Shown here piece by piece: positions 30,220 to 35,694 of a DNA stretch of 35,694 bases (position 1 is the first letter of the stretch; each line of letters opens with the position of its first letter). The stretch covers positions 1 to 35,694 of the forward strand of contig SXJR01000112.1 in NCBI GenBank assembly GCA_005779305.1. Reading direction: 5' to 3'. This DNA is from Myxococcales bacterium. GTDB lineage: Bacteria > Myxococcota_A > Polyangia > Haliangiales > Haliangiaceae. The notes beneath the pieces were generated by a model. The model searched no databases, had not been told where the DNA came from, and saw only the letters and a list, made by a program, of their open reading frames with translations. Position numbers and translations under genes: made by a program.

Positions 30220-30259
30220 CCGTCGCGGACCTGGGCGCGGGTGTGAGCCCGGTGGGAGG

Positions 30260-31036
30260 TCAGCCGCTCGTGCCGCGCTTGCTGCGCTTGCCGCGGCGCT
30301 TCTTGCCCTTGCCGGCGGCGGCCGGGCCGTCGCCGGTCGGACCGTCGTCGGTGCCGTTGCCGCCGTCATCGCCGTTGACGGCCCCGCTGGTCTCGGTCTC
30401 GGTGGCCTCGACGATCGCCGACACGTCCACCGCCGACATCACCGAGGTGCGCTTGCCGTCGTCGACGATGCCGTCGTCGTCGGTCTCGCCGGCCAGGCCC
30501 TCGATGGTCGCCGGGTCGACCGCCTCCATGACGTCGGTGGTGCCAGCGTCGCGATCGTCGGCGTCGTCGGCCTTCATCGCCGCCAGCGCGCGCTGGACCT
30601 CCACCGTCGACATGGTCAGTGTGCTGCGGGCGACGATGTCGGCGCGCGGATCGTGCTTGTTGCCGTTGCCGGCAGCGGCCGCCAGCACGGCGGCCGGGCT
30701 CGCCGCCGGGGTCGGTGCCAGGTCTGGCGCCGCGACCACGACCGGCGCGGGCAGCGCCTCGGCCCGGGTCTTCCACCACGCCTTCGCCGCTCCCTCGAGC
30801 GAAGGTGCGATCTGCATGCCCGGCGACTCGTTGGTCCCGCCTACCTGCTCGTGCACCCGGGTCACCGTGGCGGAGAACTCGAGCCCGTCGTCGGTCTTGA
30901 TCGACAGCAGCGTGCCTACCGGCATCGGCGTCGCGTGATCGAGGTAGCCGTCGCCGGGATGGATGCCGTGCAGCTTGACCCGCTTGCCGACCTCGAGCCC
31001 ACGCCAGGTGACGTCCACGAAAGCCTCGTTGCTCAC
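30260..31036 (-). CDS. PilZ-like domain protein with acidic middle and basic tail
   Basis: A 258-residue protein. The first ~85 residues look like a small beta-barrel of PilZ type (VDVTWRGLEVGKRVKLHG, GTLLSIKTDDGLEFSATVTRVHE), though the RxxxR/DxSxxG cyclic-di-GMP residues are not clearly visible, so ligand binding is unproven. An Ala/Pro-rich linker follows, then a long acidic low-complexity region (~130-235) with repeated TxMSxV(D/E)V segments, and the basic tail GKGKKRRGKRSKRGTSG. The GTG start at 31036 has GGAGGG at a good distance. The TxMSxVEV repeats could be phosphorylation or binding sites. It is divergent from the acyltransferase gene, and copy B of the repeat lies between. Confidence 0.6.
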   Translation of the reverse strand: MSNEAFVDVTWRGLEVGKRVKLHGIHPGDGYLDHATPMPVGTLLSIKTDDGLEFSATVTRVHEQVGGTNESPGMQIAPSLEGAAKAWWKTRAEALPAPVVVAAPDLAPTPAASPAAVLAAAAGNGNKHDPRADIVARSTLTMSTVEVQRALAAMKADDADDRDAGTTDVMEAVDPATIEGLAGETDDDGIVDDGKRTSVMSAVDVSAIVEATETETSGAVNGDDGGNGTDDGPTGDGPAAAGKGKKRRGKRSKRGTSG

Positions 31037-31060
31037 GATCCCTCCGGGCTCATGGGCAAG

Positions 31061-31137
31061 GATCGATCGATCGGTCCCCGGCGAAGACGCCGAGGGCCGA
31101 TCTCAGTCTGAGGGCGGCTCGCGTCCGCTCGCCTGGG
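31061..31137. repeat. Structured intergenic repeat, copy B
   Basis: This copy lies in the divergent gap between the PilZ-like and acyltransferase genes. It folds well on its own: GATCGG pairs with CCGATC, CCC with GGG and CGGCG with CGCCG around an AAGA loop, with two single-base bulges. Copy A at 15315 has the same order of blocks. Confidence 0.6.
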
Positions 31138-31177
31138 CATGGGGGATCGACGCTAACACGACGGCTGCGCGCTGGTC

Positions 31178-31183
31178 TAAGCT
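31178..31183 (+). promoter_or_regulatory. Leaderless-type -10 box (acyltransferase gene)
   Basis: TAAGCT, GCGCGC, then ATG at 31190: hexamer at -12 to -7, no Shine-Dalgarno sequence. Confidence 0.5.
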
Positions 31184-31189
31184 GCGCGC

Positions 31190-32047
31190 ATGGGCGTCAC
31201 CGACTGGCTCCGCCGCCGCCTCGACAATGCCGTCGAGGATCGACTTGGCGACGATGTCGGTGCGCGGACCCGGGCGCTGGTCTTTCGCGGCAACGAATAC
31301 GGCTACGACGCCTACGGCCTGGGCCGCGACCACCTCAAGGTCGCGGCCCTGCTCGCCGGCTGGGTCTACCGCCACTACTTCCGCTGCGAGGCCCACGGCA
31401 TCGAGCACATCCCGCCCGCCGGCCGGGTGCTGTTCATCGCCAACCACTCCGGACAGCTGCCGTTCGACGGCGTCGTGATCGGCTCGGCCTGTTTCCTCGA
31501 GCCGCCGGTGCCCCGCCTGGTGCGGTCGATGGTCGAGACCTTCGTGCCCACGGTGCCGTTCGCCAGCTACCTGCTGCCCCGCTGGGGCCAGATCACCGGC
31601 ACCCCCGAGAACTGCCTCCGCCTGCTCGAGGAGGACGAGGCCATCCTCGCCTTCCCCGAAGGCGCGCGCGGAATCTCCAAGCCGTTCTCGCGCCGCTACC
31701 AGCTCGAGCACTTCGGCCTCGGCTTCATGCGGCTGGCGCTGGCCACTCGCACGCCGATCGTGCCGATCGCGGTGATCGGCGCCGAGGAGCAGGCACCGGC
31801 GGTGAACGTGAAGCCGCTGGCCCGACTGCTGGGCGCGCCGTCGTTCCCGATCGTGCCTTACCCGCCGTTCATCCCGCTCCTGCCGCTGCCGGTGAAGTAC
31901 CGGCTCTACTTCGGCGAGGCCATGACCTTCACCGGCGATTCCGACGACGAGGACGAGGTGCTCGAGGAGAAGGTGCGCGCGGTCAAGCACCGCATCGAGT
32001 CGATGATCCACCTCGGCTTGCGCGAGCGCAAACATGTCTTCTGGTGA
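31190..32047 (+). CDS. Lysophospholipid acyltransferase family (PlsC-like) protein
   Basis: A 285-residue protein. Acyltransferase motifs appear in order: NHSGQLPFDGVV (the HX4D motif is spaced here as H-x6-D, a variant seen in some bacterial relatives), FPEGARGISKPF (acyl-acceptor site), and PIVPIAVIGAEE. It should transfer a fatty acyl chain to a lysophospholipid or a related acceptor at the inner membrane; no clear transmembrane helix except a short hydrophobic segment near residue 55-65. The last 14 bp overlap the next gene, so they are probably cotranslated. The pair acyltransferase-SDR is a known arrangement in lipid metabolism. Confidence 0.9.
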   Translation: MGVTDWLRRRLDNAVEDRLGDDVGARTRALVFRGNEYGYDAYGLGRDHLKVAALLAGWVYRHYFRCEAHGIEHIPPAGRVLFIANHSGQLPFDGVVIGSACFLEPPVPRLVRSMVETFVPTVPFASYLLPRWGQITGTPENCLRLLEEDEAILAFPEGARGISKPFSRRYQLEHFGLGFMRLALATRTPIVPIAVIGAEEQAPAVNVKPLARLLGAPSFPIVPYPPFIPLLPLPVKYRLYFGEAMTFTGDSDDEDEVLEEKVRAVKHRIESMIHLGLRERKHVFW

Positions 32048-33005
32048 GCCTGTCCCGCGCGGAGGCGACGGGCCGCGTCGCAAGAAGGTGGTCATCACCG
32101 GCATCGCCGGCCGCCTCGGCCGCGTGGTCGCGCGCGCCCTCCATCACGACCCGCGCTTCCTGATCGAGGGGCTCGATCGCCGGCCCTTCCCGGGCAAGCC
32201 CAAGGACGTCATTCACCACCAGGTCGACCTCCGCAGCAAGAAGGCCCGCGACGTGTTCCGCACCGGCGAGGTCGACGCCCTCATCCACATGGGGGTGATG
32301 CACGATCCGCGGGCGACCACCGCCGAGCTGTACTCGTGGAACGTGGGCGGCACGTCCAAGCTGCTCGAGTACTGCGCCACGTACAACGTCCCCAAGGTGG
32401 TCGTGCTGTCGAGCGCCAACGTCTACGGCCCGCGCCCGGAGAACCCGCAGTTCCTCACCGAGGAGGCGCCGCTGCTGGCCGCCCAGCGGTTCCCGGCCAT
32501 GCGCGATCTGGTCGAGATCGATCACCTGGCCTCGACCTTCTTCTGGAAGGCGCGCGACATCGAGACCGTGATCCTGCGCCCGGTCCACATCCTGGGCCGG
32601 GTTCACAACGCGCCGTCCAACTACCTCCGGCTCGATCCCATCCCGATGCTGCTCGGATTCGATCCGATGGTGCAGGTGATCCACGAGCGTGACATCGCCG
32701 AGGCGGTCACCTGCGCGCTGACCCCGGGCGCACGCGGCATCTACAACATCGTCGGCCCGGGCGAGGTGCCACTGTCGGTCATCGTCCGCGAGCTCGGTCG
32801 CCGCACCCTCCCGATCCCGCACCCGATCGCGAAGCCGCTCTACGCGCTCGCCTTCCGCCTCGGGCTGTCGGGGTACCCGGTTGCCGAGTTCGACTTCATC
32901 CGCTACGTCTGCATGGTCGACGGATCGCGCGCCGAGAACGAGCTCGGGTTCCGCGCCCGCGCGACGCTCCGGGAGACGATCCGAGCGGTCGACGACCCCG
33001 ACTGA
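32034..33005 (+). CDS. NAD-dependent epimerase/SDR-like protein, atypical active site
   Basis: A 323-residue protein. The nucleotide-binding motif TGIAGRLG (~22-29) and the DxD/NVGG strands (WNVGGTSKLLEYC) are typical of the extended SDR family, and SSANVYGP holds the usual Ser position. The YxxxK catalytic pair is absent: the corresponding region reads RFPAMRDLVEIDHLAS with neither Tyr nor Lys in place. The protein may bind NAD(P) and a substrate without classical catalysis, or use a different residue. It overlaps the acyltransferase gene by 14 bp. ATG 32034 is the only start before the Rossmann strand. The family function is probably sugar- or lipid-related. Confidence 0.85.
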   Translation: MSSGEPVPRGGDGPRRKKVVITGIAGRLGRVVARALHHDPRFLIEGLDRRPFPGKPKDVIHHQVDLRSKKARDVFRTGEVDALIHMGVMHDPRATTAELYSWNVGGTSKLLEYCATYNVPKVVVLSSANVYGPRPENPQFLTEEAPLLAAQRFPAMRDLVEIDHLASTFFWKARDIETVILRPVHILGRVHNAPSNYLRLDPIPMLLGFDPMVQVIHERDIAEAVTCALTPGARGIYNIVGPGEVPLSVIVRELGRRTLPIPHPIAKPLYALAFRLGLSGYPVAEFDFIRYVCMVDGSRAENELGFRARATLRETIRAVDDPD

Positions 33006-33093
33006 CCGGCCGGGAGGTGGGGCGGTAAGGGGCGGAAGGACCACACCGACTGTGAACGGATTGCTACACCCGACCGTGGACGAACGTTGACGC

Positions 33094-33111
33094 AGACCGT
33101 TTGACGGTTTT
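33094..33111 (+). terminator. Hairpin with T run downstream of the SDR gene
   Basis: ACCGT-TTG-ACGGT followed by TTTTC, about 90 bp after the SDR stop codon. The stem is 5 bp, or 7 with a G-T pair, so termination is probably partial. Confidence 0.5.
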
Positions 33112-33293
33112 CGCGCGTGTCAGGCACCAAGGGATCGCAACGTGACGGATGCCCCGATCCAGGCCCGCCCGGTTGGGTGGGCAACCGAAATCCCGGACGT
33201 TTCTGTCATAGGTCAGGCGGTGGCGATGGATTTCCACCGGTACGACCACCCAGGACCGCACTGATTCCGCCGCGTTCGATCTCCCTGACAGAC

Positions 33294-33309
33294 TGGCACG
33301 ACGACTGCT
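33294..33309 (+). promoter_or_regulatory. Sigma-54 (RpoN) promoter
   Basis: TGGCACG-ACGA-CTGCT matches the consensus TGGCACG-N4-TTGC(A/T) with one clear mismatch and has the exact GG-N10-GC spacing. The transcript would start near 33320, giving a ~55-nt leader with a GGAGGA ribosome site before ATG 33375. The rest of 33006-33293 holds the terminator above and no gene. Confidence 0.7.
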
Positions 33310-33374
33310 TTGTCGTTTGTCCGACCTACCAACCTCGCACCCGCTCTGCTCGCCAGGACCACCCGGAGGACGCC

Positions 33375-34181
33375 ATGAAGAAACTGCTCGCACTCGTTGC
33401 CTTGGTCGCGCTCAACGCGACCGGCTGTACCCTCTACTTCGGGGAGAGTGACGACGACGACGTCGTGGTCACCAACTACTGCGAGCCGTCCTCGAACGGC
33501 ACGGTTTGTTACACCTGCTACGAGTACGAGGACGGGTGGTCGGAGTGCTTCCCGGACAGCTACGGGTGCAGCAGCGACAACGACTGCGCCACCGGCTGCT
33601 TCTGCGAAGAGAGCACCGGCGAGTGCAACGAGGCCGGCTGGTGCGCGAGCGATTCGGACTGCGGTGGTGGACTGGTGTGCGACTGCTCCGGCTCGTGCGC
33701 CGACCCGAGCCTCGGCGCCCGCGACTGCAACTCCTGCCAGGTCTCCGGCTGCCCGGTCGGCTTCGTGTGCGCCGCCAACGGCTCGTGCGTGCCCGACCCG
33801 AACCAGCCCGGCTGCACTGACGACGACCAGTGCGCCGCCGGCTGCTTCTGCCTCGACGGGTACTGCGAGGAGAGCTCGATCTGCACCAACGACAGCCAGT
33901 GCCCGTCGGGTCAGACCTGCGACGAGGTCCGCAACACCTGCGTGCCCGGCACCCCGCCGCCCCCGCCCCCGCGCCCGCCCCCGCCGCCGCCGCCCCCGCC
34001 CCCGCCGCCCCCGTCGTGCGGTGATCTGACGAACCAGGCCGCGTGCGACGCGCGCTCCGACTGCCGCTCGATCATCGGTGGGACCAACTGCCACCGCCCC
34101 GATGGCAGCACCTGCCAGATGAACGACACCAACTGCATCTGCGAGCCGCCCTTCACCTTCCAGGGCTGCGTCCCGAGCTGA
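33375..34181 (+). CDS. Cys-rich repeat lipoprotein with polyproline linker
   Basis: A 268-residue protein. The lipoprotein signal (MKKLLALVALVALNATGC) is clean. The body is a set of Cys-rich repeats with the pattern CxxDxxCxxGxxC (DNDCATGCFC, DSDCGGGLVC, DDQCAAGCFC, DSQCPSGQTC), typical of myxobacterial surface lipoproteins with disulfide-knotted modules. A polyproline segment follows (PPPPPP, one Arg, then 13 Pro) and a last Cys module ends the protein. Translation of 13 prolines in a row needs elongation factor P. GGAGGA precedes the ATG at good spacing. The sigma-54 promoter upstream suggests activation by an enhancer-binding protein such as the FHA activator at 17551; unproven. Confidence 0.88.
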   Translation: MKKLLALVALVALNATGCTLYFGESDDDDVVVTNYCEPSSNGTVCYTCYEYEDGWSECFPDSYGCSSDNDCATGCFCEESTGECNEAGWCASDSDCGGGLVCDCSGSCADPSLGARDCNSCQVSGCPVGFVCAANGSCVPDPNQPGCTDDDQCAAGCFCLDGYCEESSICTNDSQCPSGQTCDEVRNTCVPGTPPPPPPRPPPPPPPPPPPPPSCGDLTNQAACDARSDCRSIIGGTNCHRPDGSTCQMNDTNCICEPPFTFQGCVPS

Positions 34182-34209
34182 GCTGACTGACGGTCGCAAA
34201 GACCCCGCG

Positions 34210-34245
34210 ACGGAGCCGGATTGGATTCGGCTCCGTTCTGCGTTT
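34210..34245 (+). terminator. Intrinsic terminator after the Cys-rich lipoprotein gene
   Basis: ACGGAGCCG and CGGCTCCGT form a perfect 9-bp stem, extended by one wobble and one A-T pair, followed by TCTGCGTTT. It separates the Cys-rich lipoprotein gene from the next. Confidence 0.75.
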
Positions 34246-34251
34246 AACAGG

Positions 34252-34257
34252 TACGCT
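34252..34257 (+). promoter_or_regulatory. Leaderless-type -10 box (34264 gene)
   Basis: TACGCT, ACCTCC, then ATG at 34264: hexamer at -12 to -7. Confidence 0.5.
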
Positions 34258-34263
34258 ACCTCC

Positions 34264-34692
34264 ATGGGCTTTGGCTTCGAGGAGACGATGAGCGGAACCT
34301 GGACCCGGGACGGGGTTGAGCGGCCCTTCTCGTTCTCCGTCAGGGTGCGCTCGGGGCCGCTGCGCCACTTCCGCAAGGACCAGGTGGCAGACATGGAGGG
34401 CACCGTCGACGCCGGTGGGCTGGCCAGCCGGCAGCCGCTGCGAGGGACCCTGCTCCTCAAGCCCTTCCTGGGCCGGGTCATCCGCTACGAGTTCGACTTC
34501 ACCGGCGACGACGGCCGGCCCTACTCCTTCGCCGGCCAGAAAGACATCCGCTGGCTCTCGCCGGTGCGCACCTGGACCCAGCTCCCCGGCGAGGTCCGCA
34601 ACGCCTCCGGCACTCTGGTCGGCACCGCCATGACCCACTTCGACATGAAGAAGGACGGCGTCACCTTCATCCGCAGCTGGAAGCCCGCCTGA
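34264..34692 (+). CDS. Small protein resembling a GMC-oxidoreductase-associated domain
   Basis: A 142-residue protein, all predicted beta-strand, with no signal peptide or membrane helix. The sequence pattern (GFEETMSGTWT, GTVDAGGLASRQPLRGTLLLKPFLG, YEFDFTGDDGRPYSFAGQKDIR, AMTHFDMKKDGV) resembles the extra domain found attached to GMC-family (cholesterol-oxidase-like) oxidoreductases, here standing alone. This is a tentative resemblance from memory; no catalytic motif is visible. It probably binds a lipid or acts as a partner protein. The gene is between a terminator and the next lipoprotein gene, whose start lies 8 bp after its stop, so those two are probably cotranscribed. Confidence 0.6.
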   Translation: MGFGFEETMSGTWTRDGVERPFSFSVRVRSGPLRHFRKDQVADMEGTVDAGGLASRQPLRGTLLLKPFLGRVIRYEFDFTGDDGRPYSFAGQKDIRWLSPVRTWTQLPGEVRNASGTLVGTAMTHFDMKKDGVTFIRSWKPA

Positions 34693-34699
34693 GGGGACG

Positions 34700-35272
34700 G
34701 TGTCAACTTTGTCAACTTTGGCGGCGGGAGCGGGAGCGGCGGCGCTGGCCGTGGCGCTGAGCGCCTGCGGCGGCGCCGATCTCACCTGCGAGATCCTCTC
34801 CGACCCGACCAACTGCTGGGCAACCGCGGCCGCAGCCGCGAAGGCGTGCCTGCCGGCCGGCAACCCGGCCCAGCAGGGCGTGCTCGCCGCTGACCGGACC
34901 TCGTGCACGTTCGCCGATGGCACTCGCGTGGTCTTCGACGAGGCCCTGCCGACCGACAACCTGGATCTGGAGCGCCTCGGCTTCGCGATCGAGAAGGACG
35001 GCGTCCGCTGTGCCCACTTCCTCGACACCTTCGCCAACCGCATGGAGCTCGAGGCCGGCGGCAAGACCGTCGTGTCGGAGCTCCACCCGGGCGGCGACTT
35101 CCACCTCCACTGCGACGGCGGCCCCGACTACGAGGCCGCGTTCGACCTGCTGTTCACCTGCCCCGGCGGCACCGCGCCCACCGATGGCTTCACGGTCGAC
35201 GCCACCACCGTCTCCTTCACGATCGTCTCGGTGAACAGCCCAGGCTTGCTCTTCACGTGCAACGCGCCCTGA
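34700..35272 (+). CDS. Unknown lipoprotein
   Basis: A 190-residue protein. The N-terminus (MSTLSTLAAGAGAAALAVALSAC) is a lipoprotein signal with a clear lipobox LSAC. The mature part has six or more Cys (CEILSDPTNCW, CLPAG, CTFADG, CAHF, CDGG, CPGG, CNAP) and no recognised domain. The GTG start at 34700 follows GAGGGG by a few bases; the sequence TTGTCAACT is repeated, so TTG codons 9 and 18 bases later could also start. Its position behind the 34264 gene suggests joint expression. The gap up to secA (35273-35377) holds a candidate promoter. Confidence 0.75.
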   Translation: MSTLSTLAAGAGAAALAVALSACGGADLTCEILSDPTNCWATAAAAAKACLPAGNPAQQGVLAADRTSCTFADGTRVVFDEALPTDNLDLERLGFAIEKDGVRCAHFLDTFANRMELEAGGKTVVSELHPGGDFHLHCDGGPDYEAAFDLLFTCPGGTAPTDGFTVDATTVSFTIVSVNSPGLLFTCNAP

Positions 35273-35353
35273 GCGGTCGCCACCGGATCGGGCAGGTGCC
35301 TCAGGTGGGCGGAATGGCTAGAGTCTGGCAGGTCACCTGCGCCCGCCTGCCCG

Positions 35354-35362
35354 TGCTAGAAC
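35354..35362 (+). promoter_or_regulatory. Extended -10 box before secA
   Basis: TGC-TAGAAC lies 16 bases before the secA ATG and resembles the TGC-TAAGAC and TGC-TAGGAA boxes of the phosphatase and ruvX genes. The -35 region is not clear. Just upstream, GCAGGT-C-ACCTGC (35328-35340) is a small inverted repeat. Confidence 0.45.
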
Positions 35363-35377
35363 CCGCCCGGATAGCTC

Positions 35378-35694
35378 ATGTCCTTCTTCCAGAAGATCTT
35401 CGGTAGCAAGAACCAGCGCGAGCTCAAGCGGATGCAACCCCTCGTGGTCCGCATCGGAGAGCTGGGGAAGGGTCTCAAGACCAAGTCCGACGCCGAGCTC
35501 CGGGCCATGACCGGCGAGTTCAAGCAGCGGCTCGACAACGGCGCCTCACTCGACGACATCCTGCCGGAGGCGTTCGCGCTGGTGCGCGAGGCCGGCACGC
35601 GCGCGCTCGGCATGACCCATTACGACGTGCAGCTCATCGGCGGCATGGTCCTGCACTCGGGCAAGATCGCCGAGATGCGCACCGGCGAGGGCAA
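35378..35694 (+). CDS. secA: SecA preprotein translocase ATPase (5' part)
   Basis: The first ~105 residues are present and the gene runs off the window. [23 protein letters not shown] followed by [62 protein letters not shown] matches SecA closely, and the last residues lead into the Walker A motif (TGEGKT). SecA drives export of unfolded proteins through SecYEG. The start is the only ATG before the conserved first helix. No strong Shine-Dalgarno sequence is seen. Confidence 0.96.
   Translation, partial: MSFFQKIFGSKNQRELKRMQPLVVRIGELGKGLKTKSDAELRAMTGEFKQRLDNGASLDDILPEAFALVREAGTRALGMTHYDVQLIGGMVLHSGKIAEMRTGEG

Noticed and set aside
34700-34720. The TTGTCAACT duplication as a regulatory repeat
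   Set aside because: It is only two 9-bp units within the signal-peptide codons, too short to separate from chance.
35326-35340. TGGCAGG-TCAC-CTGC with GG-N10-GC spacing before secA
   Set aside because: It matches sigma-54 spacing but has two consensus mismatches and coincides with a GCAGGT-C-ACCTGC palindrome; a housekeeping gene such as secA is unlikely to be sigma-54 dependent, and a TGC-TAGAAC box lies closer.

Overview
The window reads as chromosome of a high-GC (about 70%) Gram-negative bacterium, most likely a myxobacterium or close relative (Myxococcota). This is inferred from gene content, not from a marker gene: calcium-type Asp-rich repeats in an OmpA-like protein, FG-GAP and Cys-rich lipoproteins, a Ser/Thr kinase with TolB-like and TPR parts, an FHA-type sigma-54 activator, a Shewanella-like phosphatase and a PrkA/YeaH/SpoVR operon. 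No phage, insertion sequence, CRISPR array, rRNA or tRNA was seen.

Layout. 1-6671 (+): end of a TonB-like protein, an OmpA-like protein with thrombospondin-3-type repeats, and a 1236-residue FG-GAP lipoprotein. 6705-8434: a lipoprotein phosphatase and an RNA polymerase sigma factor, divergent over a very short gap. 8452-10455 (-): a seven-helix membrane protein with an Asp-rich N-terminal region. 10621-21704 (-): an 11-kb colinear block with, in transcription order, Ser/Thr kinase, FHA/sigma-54 activator, PrkA, a 72-residue ribbon-helix-helix-like protein, YeaH (DUF444), SpoVR, PP2C phosphatase and methyltransferase. It holds a phosphorylation writer, reader and eraser around the PrkA stress operon. 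21754-25013 (-): an unknown lipoprotein translationally coupled to a YfhO-like membrane protein. 25699-27266 (-): mltG and ruvX. 27267-27958: a gene-free stretch of lower GC with an orphan plus-strand terminator. 27970-29288 (-): outer-membrane-like protein and DedA protein. 29287-30219 (+): LD-carboxypeptidase sharing its start CATG with dedA. 30260-31036 (-): PilZ-like protein. 31190-33005 (+): acyltransferase and SDR protein. 33375-35272 (+): Cys-rich lipoprotein behind a good sigma-54 promoter, a small domain protein and another lipoprotein. 35378-end (+): start of secA.

The most unusual signals are not in the proteins. (1) Seven genes have a TA-starting -10-like hexamer at exactly -12 to -7 from the ATG and no Shine-Dalgarno sequence, the geometry of leaderless transcripts; other genes have strong AGGAGG-type sites. 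(2) A ~73-bp structured element occurs in two intergenic regions 16 kb apart. (3) An intrinsic terminator on the plus strand at 27842-27882 has no gene in front of it, suggesting an unannotated transcript. (4) The phospho-signalling block around prkA may be a dedicated regulatory circuit. All functional statements rest on motif reading by eye; no alignments or database searches were run.
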